From Hybos culiciformis (lineage: Eukaryota; Arthropoda; Insecta; Diptera; Hybotidae), in the NCBI GenBank assembly GCA_964007475.1, contig OZ023273.1, forward strand, positions 136,931,308 through 136,995,307: a DNA stretch of 64,000 nt, written 5' to 3'. This document shows positions 25,159 through 39,600 of the stretch, in pieces. How positions within the stretch are numbered: the first letter of the stretch is position 1; each line of letters begins with the position of its first letter. The position numbers and the translations under genes are program-made. The notes below the pieces were generated by a model. That model was not told where the DNA came from, searched no databases, and saw only the letters and a program-made list of their open reading frames with translations.

Positions 25159-27486
25159 ACTAAAATACTGAAAAAGTTTAGAACAGATTGGAAAATGATT
25201 ATATATGAATCAAAATGACATTAATTCGAAAAGAATTCTAAAACAAAACTTACATTATTAAGAAATTAAATCGAAGAATTCATGAATAATAAGTAAATAA
25301 AAATTTTCATAGTGTACTATGCATACAATTGGTAAATAATATGTTCATGCATATTTAAATATGTTTATTCTTTATTATTTCTTCTTATATTACTTATTTG
25401 TATTATATGAATATAAATATATGATAATTTGTGGTTAATTCTATTTATTAACAATTAGTCTGATTATGATTGATTCACACCATATATACATAATTTCAAA
25501 TCCGGAAATACTTATGTGCACGATAAGCAGAAAAATAATTTAATAATATTCTTCATGTAAAATTAAAACTGTAATAATATTTTCGATAATTATATGTGTA
25601 CATGTATTTTATTCTTACATAAATTCTGTTTTCTTTTACTTAGAAATTTTCGGCTTGAAGTTATAAAGGCTTACTCAGAACGAATATCATACAAGTTAGT
25701 TCTTATATTGAGCTCTGAAATAGACATTTTTATGCATTTTGGATGTAAATTAAAAAGATCACGAAAGCTTAACAAATTTGGTACATGGTGTTGGGGTTTT
25801 TTCTATTTAACGACATAAAATTTTTTTTGTAATAATTGCCTCCAAAGGTAGATAAGCTTAATGGGTCGTCGCTTAGAAACAAAGAATGTAATTTTTCAAA
25901 GAAAAAAATATTGTTATTTTATTAAATAATTTCATTTTTAGCGTATGAAAATTTAACAATAAGATGTGAATTGAATAAAAAAACTTCCTGATTTTAGGTA
26001 CGAAATTTTTTTTTATTATTATTTCAAAACTATTTATTGCCCATAATATGCAAACTATAAATATACATATATTATAATGTTAACTAATATAATATTGATA
26101 TTAAGTCGAAGTAAACGACATAAATATAAATTAAGTTAAAGCTCAAATAGACATGGTGATTATGCTTTGAAATTGCCGGCAAACATTTTATTATTTTATG
26201 TCTTGATTCAGCATTAGTGTCCGTATGTAAAGTTATAGATAATAATTATATTAAAAAAATCAAAGCCAAAATATTTAACTCACAAAAAAATTGGTAGATT
26301 TAATTTAAGTCAAACAAAATAAAATAAATTTTCATATATTTTATGATTTATTGAAAATTGAAATAAAAAGCTACAAATATTGTTAGATAAAATGAAAATC
26401 ATATATTTTCACTGTACAAAAACTTCTTATAAAAGAGCATTATGCAAAACTTGCCGAATACCTATTAGAAAAGAATGTGTAACCAAATTAAACTGACAGC
26501 AAAAAATATTAAGTGTACACATTATAATTTAGTTGTAGCTTTATGCAATAATATTTATTCATACATTCAGTCAAATTTTACAATCAATATAGTCATAAAA
26601 TCATGTACGATAGGTATATCGTCTTTACAATTCGTATCCATAATGCGAAATTTATTTATTTAAAAAAAGAAACTTTAAAATTTAAACAATATAATTTAAG
26701 ATTTATTCACGAGCGCTTTTTTCAAATAAAAGTAGTAATGACTGGCCTATTCTACATTTAGGTTGATGAAATGTGACGATATATGACATTATTATGTATT
26801 TATTAATTACTCGATGGATTTAGAAATGAAACTGATTATTTCATCGATATAAAATCCAGTTTTTCAGTTAATTGTTACGTCAATTTCTTAACCACAATTC
26901 TTTTCGTGTTACAATAGCATAGAAAAAGTTTATTTTGTTCTTTGCCAGCACAATAATTGTGTACTGTACATACACATTTATTTTTATGATGTATAAATTA
27001 ATTAATTTATTAACAAGAATTATAATTATTAATAATAACAGACGCCATTTTCATTAGAAATTATTAACTTTTTTTTTTCGTCATCAGATATATGTAAAAA
27101 AAAAAAAGAGAAAAAATATAATTAATAAAGAAAAATCAAAAATAATAATTGCTAATTCATTTGAATGCCAAAAATTATTTCTTAAAATAAAATTATTTTT
27201 ATTAATTTTATTATTGTCTCAACAGTCTCAACAAATGTGACGGCAATACCTTGCATTTATATAATCCTCATCAAATCTCGCTAACTAACCTTCTCGACCC
27301 ATCGCCGATATAAAATTAATGAAAAAGGTAACCCCATTTGAATCAAAATAAAACACCATCAGAAGTATTAATTAATTAAGCCTATCAAATTTGTGACAGT
27401 CTTATCACGATATTGTTTTTTTATTTTTTTTGTTTTATTATTAATATTTTTTGTAGTTTAATGGCTTTAATTTATTACACAGAAAA

Positions 27487-27506
27487 AATAATAATAATAA
27501 TAATAA
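27487..27506 (+). repeat. (AAT)n microsatellite
   Basis: About six AAT units following an A6 run. Confidence 0.8.
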
Positions 27507-28938
27507 AATTAAATTTAATGTATTTCAGATTATAAAATGTTTTTTAATAGGATTAATTTTTAATTTTATTTGTTTATTGACGAAGTTTTATATTGTATTT
27601 ATTTTATTTATTTTTGATTTCTGTTGTGGTAAAGTGTCCTATATATTTTATTGCTGCGAACAATTTATAATTATTTCCCTACTAATTGAAAAATAGAGAT
27701 TTAAAATTTCTGAAATTTTTCTTATTTAAATTTTTCTGCATTAATTTGTCTTTTTTTTTAGTACGGAAGAAGAACCAAATAAATATTTGGAAATAATTTA
27801 AAGTTATGATGTTATGAATAATAACCATATTTTTTCCTACACCTTATTTATGGAACGATAGATCTTCCATGTTCCTTGCTGAACTCTATGTAAACCGTAC
27901 TATGAAAAAGTTATTTCCTTAAACATCATGAATTTCAATTCAAAAAGCATCAAGTTAGTTAACCCCGGTATGATTAATTTATTTCAAGTATCGTAATATT
28001 TGAAAAAAAACAAAAAAAAAATCTTTTAATAAAATAATGGTTAAGAATATTATTAAAGATTAAAAAAAAAATACGATTAATATGTAATAAAATCACGAAA
28101 CGTGTTGAAAATGTGTATTGTTTTTCTTATATATATATTTTTTTTCCATCGCGCATTGCAAATTTATTTAAATAAAAAAACTAGATTATGAAAAAAAGCT
28201 CAGATAAAGACAATAAAATATGAAAATGAAGAAAAAATATATACATATATAATTAATAACGTATTCGAGATGAACTTTATTGCTAGAAAAAAATTTTTTG
28301 AACCGTGAAACAAAAGAAGAAAAAAAAAATAAAAAATTAAAATAAAACATGATTGCAGGAAAGAAATTCATTAGACAAATCAACAATATAAAGTCGTCTA
28401 AATTTTATTTCAAGTAATATTAATAAAATAATTTGAACTGCCTTGAACCATGTTAAAAAAAAAATTTATAAAATTATATAATTTTGCATTTAATTTTTTA
28501 CGTTATTTTTAAGGCATTTATATACTTATGTATGTTTAATCATGACATCTTTGATTTGAAGAAAAAAAAAACAATTACATACTACACTATGTAGATAGAG
28601 ACCTATAATCATAAAGTTTGGTTGGAATTGGAACTAAGTAAATTTTCAATCTATTTTTAATCTGTTCTGCTTCGTGATTTTGAAATCAAAAGTTAGTCTA
28701 TTTCTTTCTTATTATATACAGAGAAAAATAAAATAAAGATATTTTACTATCACTTTTCACACATCATGGTTACAAAAATATTTAGCAGAGATAATAAAGT
28801 ATTTAATTAATAAAATTCGGAAAAAAAATTATCCACAACCCAAAAATTCTTCAATTTTCTTAAGTAATATTTTTTTTTAGGAAAATTATTATTATTTTCT
28901 GAAAATGTTAACTTTTACAAATTTCCAATGCATATCGC

Positions 28939-28978
28939 CGAAACTTAGGGTTATAATTCGAAACTTAGGGTTATAATT
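28939..28978 (+). repeat. Perfect 20-bp tandem duplication
   Basis: CGAAACTTAGGGTTATAATT occurs twice head to tail with no mismatch, which suggests a recent slippage or duplication event. The TTAGGG inside is not part of a telomeric array. Confidence 0.9.
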
Positions 28979-31900
28979 TGAAAGAACTTTGACTGAATTT
29001 TGCAATTTATTCGACACTGTTTTTCATTACATACATTCAGTTGTATTTCTGATTGAACCAAAAAAAAAATTTACGACGCATCAGTCAAAAGTTGAAAACT
29101 ATTTTTTTTATTAAATTTTCCTTCACAGAAACTTAAGAAAATTGACGGTAGATTGAGGTGTGTGGATAGTTTTTTTTTATATTGAAAGTAAGTACTTTAG
29201 TTTCGCTAGGAGGATGGATTACCGTAACAATATACGTGAATTATAAAAGCTACAAAATAACTCAATAAAATTAAATTAATTTACTACAAAATTAAGTAAG
29301 AAAATGAAATTTTCATACAATAATAATTTAATGTTATATATGTTACAGAACTTTAACTCTTTAATTCGCTTATCAGAAAAAAATCTGATGAAAAAATTAA
29401 AATTTTCACAATGTTGAATATGAATATATTGTATATATAACTAGGTAGGTATGTATAAGTATATATAAATTATATAAATAAAATTGATGTCAATTATCAA
29501 CATTTTTTTGAATTACAAATTCTTCAATTTTTATTTTAAATTAATTTTTTTTAATAATTTATACCAATTTGTTAAAATATAAATTTATTATATTACTAAA
29601 GTCATGATCCCCAAAAATGACCTTTGATTTTTTTTGTTTAGAACCAGTTCTTATCATCAATTTCAAATTTAAAAAAAAAAAAACACTTATGTACAATATT
29701 TTTCGATATATAGAAATATAAAAATTATCAAAATTTAATTTTTTACAATAAAATATTTTTAATAAATTAAAAAAAAAAAACTTATTTATAGTTTGTTTTA
29801 ATTTTGTTAAATTATTTCCTGAAAAATAAATTTACATTAAACTTTTAAGTTTTGTAATTAAATAAAGTTGATAAGTAAATTGAAATTATTCAAACTTAAT
29901 CCGCAGCTGATCAACCTCTAATTTAATCGGCTGAAATAAGATAGCGAAAATAATTAATTTATTAGAATAATTAGGTGTTATATAATGTATATTAATAATA
30001 TAACATCTTTATTAATTGAATTAGTGAAGTGTAAAAAAAAAATGTAAAAAAAAAAGATATATTTTGAATTTATTTTCCTGACATCAGACTAATCATCAGA
30101 TCAATTAAAGTTCTAATATGATAAATATATCCAACTTCCCCATAGTGTAACGTCTATTGTCCATTGCAATTTCTCTTTTTGAGAGCAATTAATTGAATTG
30201 ATATAAAAAATTGTGAATAGTTGAAAGACCAAGTCTCTCAAGATTTTCGTAAGAATTAAAAAAAAAAAAATTAAACCTCATAAAAAATATATATAATAAA
30301 TCTATATTATATGTGTATTATCGACTTGAATTATAGCTATAGGTATTAAGATTTATTAAATAATCTTACAACTTCCTTGCTTAAATATTATAAATTTATT
30401 ACTTATGTTTTTTTTCTAAATAAACCGGGAAATGAAGTTAATAATGTGTTGAGAAATGACGCAATTTTCAATGATAAATTGTGATGATACGCGTTGATAT
30501 CTAATTATTTGTATCCACAGATAATTCTCGTGTAACACAGCAGTTAGATTCAATAATGACAGAAAAAATTAAGAGATTTTTACCAAATATTCGAAACTTT
30601 CTGTTTTATTAAAATATTTTTGCAATTTTCCACTATCTTTATAGTGCAAGTCCTATTCAAGTCAAATTTTTATCAATTCTTTAATTAGGCTAGAACAATT
30701 TGGCATTTTTGGATGTCATCTTATACAACGCTCACCTGTACTTAGTGTCACGAAAAAAAAATTTAAAATTTTTGTCAATATAAGAAAAAAAAATCTTAAT
30801 GGAAAATAGCCAGATAGGAAATCTTAAATAAATTTTGATTTAAAAATTTTCATAGCACACATCTTAAGTAATTTTAGTTCAAAGTATATTAAAATACAAA
30901 TTGTAGAAATATTTATAATTGTTATTATTTTTATTCAAGTAAGATTAATTGCTTAGAATTTAATTACATGTATACATAATACATAGAATAATGTAGATAT
31001 TCGTATATATGTTTTTTTTATTTATTGTTTAATTATATATGAACTTAAAAAATATAATAGTAATAAAATACTAATAAGGAAGATAATGAAACAAATTATG
31101 TTTTAAATAATAATTATTAAGTCAAATATATTTTTTTAATTGAGATGAATTTGTTTATTTTTATGTTAATAATGCAAAAGGACGGAATGATGATACTTTG
31201 GCTACATTAAATTGGTTTTTTTTATGAAGCTAGAAATATATATAAATCAATGGACAATTTTAATGATTATAATTGGAAAATATCGTAGAATAAATAGTTT
31301 CCGGCGAGATTATTTATTTTTAGTTTTATGAAAATGGTAGCCGGTTACAGTGAGAAAATGATTAGAAAAGCCCGTGTTTTGAGTAATAAAATAAAAAAAT
31401 TCTGGTTCTGGTCCTGTACTCTTTGTCATTAATATTTAAAATAAATGGCAATAACATTTTGATTATTTTAATGATATATATGTTTTAATTGAGAAAGATT
31501 ACTTACCTTTAAGATTTTATTAGGTATTCCCAAAAATATATAACAGTTAGTTTATTTGTAAATTCTTTATTGCCAGCGGCTTATTTTAATTAAATTTCAC
31601 TGAAAGCTCATTTATGAATTTCCCTAAAATGTTTCTTGTATATTCTTTTTTATCTTTTATATCTAACATCAATCAATATTATTCAAGTTCATTGTATTCC
31701 TAGCAAAGCAGCCTGAAATATGTAAGTTAAAAAAGCAAGTCAATGGTCCAAAACTATTTTAAAAAAAGAATTAAATTCATGAATAAATAAATGAATAAAT
31801 ATTTTCCCTAAGTTTTTAATGCATTGATGATGAACAATTATGTATTATAATTCATAATATGGAAATGAGTGGTAATATTGGTTCGAAATTTATTGAAAGG

Positions 31901-34213
31901 ATATTAAACTCATTTAGCAAATTATAATGTAAGCTTTTTTTTAAACAAAGATTCAAGAATAATTTCTTATAGTAAATTTCTATATTCTATTGAGTTAAAT
32001 CTCAGATTTTTTAATCACTCAGAAAAATCGAGGTACCTACGTGTATCATTGAAGAGTATAAAATAAATGTTTATACATGGGAAATCGGTATCTTTTCTGA
32101 CTATATATATTTAAATATTCTTGACACCTTAATTTCTAACTAAATTTCTGTAGTGGGTTCTATAGTTGGGAAAACAATTTATTTTTTAATCAAAATTTAT
32201 ATAAATAAACAAAAAAAAAATGTTATCAGTTGGCATGCTTTTTTTTTTTTTTAATTTTTTTCATGTGTACATAATGATCCAAATATTTTCGTTATAATTT
32301 TTATCACTATTTAACAAAAAAAAAACCCAATTTTTTTTTTTTTTTTAATATTTTGGTTTTTCTCTTTTACTTTGGAGTTTGCGGAAATGCACAAAAAAAT
32401 TGTATCCAAGAAAAAAAAAAAATGAAAAATTATTTATATCAAAAATCCAACAAGTGGATTTTTGTTTTGTTTTCTTATCAGCTGTCAAATGATAATTTAA
32501 TAATAATATTTTGTAAATAACAATTTTTTTTCTGTGTATTCACGTAGCCACTTCGTAGTGGCGGCTTCAGAAAAACATATGTTAAATGAATGAAAAAAAA
32601 AAAATTATATGTACTTTGATTCGTTATAATTAAATTTAATGTACCGTAATATCAAAAAATTAATTATTGTTGAATTTTATATTAATTTTTAACACTGAAT
32701 TCAGAAATTGATTTTAAATAAAAAATTGAATTTATTTATTGTTGTATTATAATATGAATGTAATTAAAGAAGTGTATGTATTTTGTAAATTTAATTAAAA
32801 GTTGTATATTGAAAATTATTAATTTTTATTTTTAAATTAAAATAATTTCGCATCTGTTTAATATTTATTTATTTTTTTAATAGAGAAAAACAGCTAATCA
32901 TTTTAAATGCATCACACCGAACTTGCCGCTAAATATCTAGATTTGAATGTTCACGATAATTCTGTTCATTCTATACATAGTGTAGTATAAATTATAAATT
33001 TTTTTTTTCAAATAAATTTCTCATAATTATTGTTTAAAAATGATTTTATTATTATTATAATTTTTTTTTTATTTTTAAATATTCTGCACTTATTTTAATA
33101 TTAAAATATTCTTAGTTTTTTTTTTTTTTTAATATAGTTCGAAGAATAATCAAATCATCATTTAAAAATACGAATAATGTTATCGATAGAACAGCAAACC
33201 ATCGACTAAAAAATTCCAATTAGAAAAATAATTTTACAAAATATACTCTCAGATAGTAAAAAAAAAAATAAAAAATTTTAATATATTTAATTTTTTTTTT
33301 TGGTTTGCTGTTAGTTCAGTTTGATGTTATTTTTTGAGAAGGAAATCTACAAAAATGATATATGGGAAGCTAAAGTTTGCAAAGCAAAAATTTTAAATTT
33401 TACATCATCATCATAGATAATAATAATAAAAAAGAAAGAAAAAAAAAACCAATACAAATTGCAAGAGAAATATCTAAAATAGAACAAGTGTTAAGAGAAA
33501 TTTTTCGAATTAATTTGTAATTGAGAAGCTAAATTAAAAATATTAACTACGAAATGATTGCTAAAGTTATGCATTAATGCTTTCTTTTTGCATTTTTGGT
33601 TTTATTTTGTGATTTTTATTTTTCTATTTTAATTTTTAATTTTTTATTTTAATTGTTAATTTTTGATTTTTGACAGAAGCGGATTGAGGACCTATCTGAG
33701 AGTACCTTAGAGCTTAGAGGTTTAAGCATTTTTTTGTATCAATTTTCGTTTTTAATTTAATTTTGATTTTTTGTCTTTTATTTTTCTTTTTTTCTATTAA
33801 TTTTCATAATTTTAAATTTTCTCAAGTTTCATTTCTTATTTTATTTTTTAATTTTAATTATTTTTATTTTAATTTTCTCAATTTTTTTTGAATTTTGAAT
33901 TTTTGTTTTTCTTCAAAAAATAAATTTTCATCTAAAAGTTCACTACTCCATTTTTATTCCAAAGAAAAAATTTAATACTCACGGAAGTGTTTCGTGCTGA
34001 GAGTTTTTTTTCTTTATTTTATTTCTTTTTCTCTATGTTATATACATATATTATATTTATATTTGCAAGCTGTAAATATTTAACAGAATTCTGTGAGTTT
34101 TGCACAACAACTTTGTGGGTGCTTGTATAATCTCATAATATAAAAAAAAATAAAAAAATTGTGTTCAGATATGTGTGAATAGGTAAAAAGTGTAATATCT
34201 TTCCTGGTATTTT

Positions 34214-34243
34214 GAAAAAGATACGCGCGCAAGTATCTTTTTC
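34214..34243. repeat. Perfect 11-bp hairpin with GCGCGCAA loop
   Basis: GAAAAAGATAC and GTATCTTTTTC are exact reverse complements separated by GCGCGCAA. The alternating GCGCGC is very unusual in this AT-rich window. The fold could form in RNA or as a DNA cruciform. There is no neighbouring gene to give it a role. Confidence 0.7.
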
Positions 34244-36630
34244 TCATATATTTCAAATTTATTTTATTTTTTGTTGTACATATAAAATGTTTGGAAATTT
34301 TTTCAGGAAAACAAATTTTTTATGCTCTTTTGATTTTTACTCTTTTTTATTTTGACCACAAAATTTAAACATGTTATGATTGCAAAATTTACCTGTGTTC
34401 AATTGTATAATAATCATGTTATGTAATTTAATTGCCTCTATTGCTTGCCTAGTTTTTTTTTTATGCTAAAACGTTATTATGTATATTTTCCTTAAAACGG
34501 TAAGATTTATTCTTTGCTGGGAATAATATTAAATTATTATGTTAATGTTGTACATATAACATATTATATATATAGTATTATGTATATAGTATTATGTTGA
34601 AGAAAGTTTGTATGAAAAAAAATAGTTGATTGATAAATAATGATTAGTTTTCTGTTTTTTTTTAAGATACTTTCTTGTCAACAACATAAAGAAAGCAATA
34701 ATTTGAATATGGGTTGTAAAGAGCTTTAAATGAAGTCTATGGAAAATATATGGCAAAAAAATTAAAAATATATTTTTATCATTTTAGGTTCAAATTAAGT
34801 TAATGGGAAATATGGCTAATAGGGGCAAATTTAAGACAATTCAAAACAATATTTTTTTGACATTTTTGACACAATGAAGAATTTTATATTTATTTATGTC
34901 AAATATTTTAAAGTAGTTGGACTACTCATGGTATTCTATTTTTAATAAAGTTTCAAATTAAAAAAATCATTATTGCATAAATTTCTAATTAAAAAATATG
35001 TAATATAACTATACGATTAAATTATCTAATGATCAACATAATTTAAAAATGCTACTTCTATCTGCTCTATTATAATTTTACTAAAATTTTTATTATAAAA
35101 TTTAAAGTTTATGCAATTTTTGCAGAGGCGTTATTTTTTGAATAAAATTTTTGGTTAATTCCTACAAAATTTATGATGATAACGTTGTTGTGGAAATAAA
35201 ATTGTCAATATAAATTTGAAACATATATAAAAACATAATATAATATACATAATACAGGAAATTTATATATATTTTTTTTTTTGGATTTTTTCTTTCTTAA
35301 TTTAGTTAAGTTTTGTCGCACGCCGAGGTAGAAAAACTTGTAATTTTACATAAATTTAAATATTTATTTTTTTGTTATAGTTTTGTATAACTTTAAAGTA
35401 CTTGATTGTTATTTAAGAAAAAAAACACAAACATTATATACAGGTTTTCTCAATTTATTTTAAAGGTTTTTCTAAAATAAAATTGTGTCACAATTTTTTA
35501 TTAACATTTAAAGATTTTAAAGAAAACTTTGATTTTTCGATAAAGTTTTCGTTAATGTGATCGTGTTTATATAATTTCTCGCTGAAATTATTTTACCTAA
35601 GAAAATTTTCTCAGTTTAGTTATATTGGACAATAAATAGAAGCGAACTTAAGTTCATTTGGATGAAGTTACTTTAGTACGCTATCAATTAACATTTTGTG
35701 AGAAGTCTAGTTCCATCGGTTCAATTAGGGAAGACTGCCCTACAAGTGTTTTAAAAAAATTATCTCCTTATACCTATTAGTGTTGTTTTTTCATAATACA
35801 CTACTTTTAAACGAAAAAAGAGTGTGAACAAAATTATTCCAACTTGAATAATATGGCTTTTTCATTGCAAGATTTGTCTTTTTTTTTCAAGAAGTAAAAT
35901 AAAATTCTTAGCAACACTTTCAGTTGAATAGTTTAATTATTTTTTCATTTACTTAAATAATTATTCTTTTTGAAATTATTTATTCTGAAATATTCTTTTG
36001 CATTGTGAAAAAGTTAAAGTTCATTATGTTACATTGAACATTTTATCAATTTCAAATTTTATATTAAATTTTTAATGGTAAAAAAATTTTGAAAATTTAT
36101 TAATTCTATTTACTTCACTGACTAGAACCAGCAAAATAAAAGTTCATTAAATTTTTTTTTTCATCTTTTCAAGGATTAGTAAATATTTTGGGAATTAACT
36201 AAAAAACAGAAGTACTAATTATATATATACAAATATTTACTGGAATACGTTTTTGCTTACACACAAAAAATTCAGATATTCAAAAACATTGAAGTTATTA
36301 GATACTTTTATGTTCTACCTTTGAAGTGTGATGTGTTAAAGTGGCGCATAAATTCATATATATAAATATATGAAGAAATAATGATAAAAAAAGAATTTTA
36401 TTTTTTAATAACTATACTTTCTTGTCCACTTTAAAATCTTTTTATTTTATTTTAATTTTTTCTCTCTTTTTTTTTTTTTTGCATTTTAATTGAAGATTTT
36501 TATCATTTGAAAAAGATACCACAACAGTCTTCCATTAAAAATCATTCAAAGAATAAACGATTTTTTTGATGAATAATAAAGGATCAGTAGTTCAACACGC
36601 AAAAAATGTAACTTTTTTTTTCTAAAAATA

Positions 36631-36652
36631 AAAATAAATAAATAAATAAATG
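36631..36652 (+). repeat. (AAAT)n microsatellite
   Basis: Four to five AAAT units ending in TG. Confidence 0.8.
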
Positions 36653-39600
36653 AAGTCAGACAATAAAAATTCTTCCGCGTACCAACAAATTACCTATTTG
36701 TTACCGATTTGTTGTAAGTGTCCCTATATTGTATATACGCCAAACAAAAGTAAAATAATAAGTTTTTCTTCATTTTTATGTGTTGAGAAAACATTTGATA
36801 AATCTTTCTCAAATCATTAACAGTCCCCGCCATCAACAGACTTTAATTTTTTGTTAGGTAATAATGTAGGCCTCCAAAAAGAAAGTATTTGTTTAGTCAC
36901 AAATCATATACAAAAAGTAACATCTAAACGAAGTTTGTAATCGTCCCATCGCCAACGAAATAATTGTCCAATATTTCAAAAGACCTTTCATTTCAGTTAC
37001 CTACTTAAGCAAATTGAAATTAATATTATTTTCAATAATATAGGCTAAAAGAAATTTATATTATTTTGTTGTAAACCATTTCTGTTAATCTATTTATTAA
37101 TTGTTTTTTTTTATATAGTATTATTAAAATATCAACAAAACCGATGCCATATTTCACTATGAATCACTTTTGTTTACTAATTTTTGTTTTTCTTTTTCAT
37201 AATAAAAAAATAACCAAATCATAATTATCTGTCATTCAAGAAAAAAGATGAAAATATTTTTCATTTTACAACTTTTAATATTCCCTAATTAAAAAAGAGA
37301 GAAGAAGCTATTACGAGTTAATGCAACTTTCAGGTAACTTTAAGATAAAAATTTAGAATAAATAATTTTGTTCTATTTAACACTTTAAAAATATATAATT
37401 TTTAAGTCCAGAGGACTAAAATTTTGTTTTTGTGATGATAAAAATAGCAAATTATGATGTTATAGTAGTTTGTTAGTTCAAAATAAATTTTTGTTTGAAA
37501 CTGTATTTAATTTCATCTATCACTTAAAAAACCTAAAATCGAGTAAAATGAGAGTAATATGTAGCGAATAAAATAAAAATAAAATTAAAACTTCAATATT
37601 TATGTTTGAATCGAATTTTGAAGTAGCTTTTGATAAAGCTCCTATTGTGTAGAAAGAAAATTGCAAAAAAAAAAAAGAAAAATTAGTGAAGTGATAATTT
37701 TTATTTAAAAAAATAAAACATGAATTTTCTATAAGGTACTTTACACTCATTCATTTTAAAAAACGGTATCGTTTTTTAACCAGCCATAAGTACGTTATTG
37801 CACACTGAAGTGGTTGCCTAGACTTTTAAATTATTATTTTATTTTTTATATAAATAAAAAATAAAACAAACGAAAATATTATTATCTGCAAATAGATATT
37901 ACGTTTATTATAAAACAGCTACAATATTGGAATATTAACTTGTTATAAATACCAAATTTTAAGTAAAACATTTGAACCATCAAAAAAGAACTTAATTTAA
38001 CATCTATTTGTTTATGTTCAAAACACTATATCGCAATTTTGAAGTTTATTTCGTTGCTAAATTTTAAATAGATCGTACAAGATTTTTTTCATTAAAGTTA
38101 AATACAAGTTCTATCAAATATACTAAATTTTCAAAGAAAGTGCACTATCGTGATCTTGATACCTAAATTTTGAAATTTACCTCAAGGCTTTGTATGAATC
38201 CGGGGCTCCATTTTTCCAAATACTTATAATTGTTATATAGTCAGTCATATAAACTTTTCAAATTTTTATAATTTCAGGGACGACGTAAACTTAAATTATT
38301 TAAATTCAATATAAAATAAAATTTATACCTATAAAAAATTTTTAAATAGATTTTTTAGAAAATATCTAAGACGATATTTATGTTATTTTTGCATTAATGC
38401 TTTTAAAATGCAATAGTCATAATAACGGCTGAGATTATGCGAATAAAATTAATTCACTTTATGGTTAGTTCACGTAATCTTAAAAGTATTTCCGCGTTAT
38501 GTAGGTACCTACTACTATAGACATCAGTGTAAAATAATTTGTTGTTTATACATAAAAAAAAACATTCCATAAAGGAAAAAATTATTTGAGAATCTCATAC
38601 TGATGAAAACATAAACATTAAAAAAAAAAAAAAATTGGTAGTGAGGGACATTCTTTGCCAATTACATATTGCATGAAAATTTAAAAATAAGAATGATAAA
38701 GCACTTTAATTTAAACTGTGAGCTTTTGTCAAAACTTGTAGGGATTAAAAATGATGAAAAGTTTGAACAAAAAAAATTTAATTTTTTTTGCGGGAACATT
38801 GATTATTTTGGGATTAATTTGAATTAAATATTTAACTGAACAAATAAAAACTATATTATATGTATATTATATTATACCTTATTTTTCTTATCTGATTATT
38901 TATCAACGTAAAGCCTAAATGAAATAGCTGACAAAAAGAAGAAATCGGCACTATGTAACTATGTCAGAGTTTGTTTTAATGTACACATTTTGTAGGTGTT
39001 GCAAGAAGTGAATGTGAGGTACGGTTTTAAGTTCGAGCATTTGGTTCCTCATTAGATTTTAAACATACAAATAGTATGTTTACGCAGTTGCACCTGTATT
39101 GAATATTCTTCATCTTCACAACCCGATAAATTAAGTTTTACCCATCACAATTACTAATCTAAAACTTGTCGAAGACACACTCAGTGAAGGCCGAAATTTC
39201 TCTATTTCGAACATTAAAGAAAAGTTGTTCAAAATTGCAGAATTAACAACATTGATTCCATAGTCATACTATATCATAAAAATTTTCTATTAGATAAATA
39301 TTTTATTTTCATTATTGTTTTATGGTTATTAAAAAAAAAAAATAAAATGTTGGGATGGGTTGTCAATTACATAAGAATTTTTTTCCCATTTTATTTTTTT
39401 TTGTTCATTGTGGAATTCACTTACTTAATTTAATAAAGCTATGAGAAAGAAAGATATTATTTTTGCACATTACAATTACATGAAGTAAATGAGTTAACTT
39501 GTGGGTAAGGTGCTTTTTTAAATATTCTTACAAAATTTGTATACTATACTGCAATGTTTGAATAATGTCAAAAGAAAAGTGAAATTGTTATGAAAGATAG

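Larger units (their letters stand above)
25159..34213. other. AT-rich non-coding DNA
   Basis: No gene recognised. Small marks are the 20-bp tandem pair at 28939, a six-base hairpin GCCACT-TCGT-AGTGGC at 32547-32562, and a less AT-rich patch at about 33675-33725. No open frame longer than about 75 codons is seen. Confidence 0.65.

Noticed and set aside
28939..28978. TTAGGG as an interstitial telomere repeat
   Set aside because: It occurs once per 20-bp unit in only two units, and insect telomeres usually use TTAGG or retroelements.
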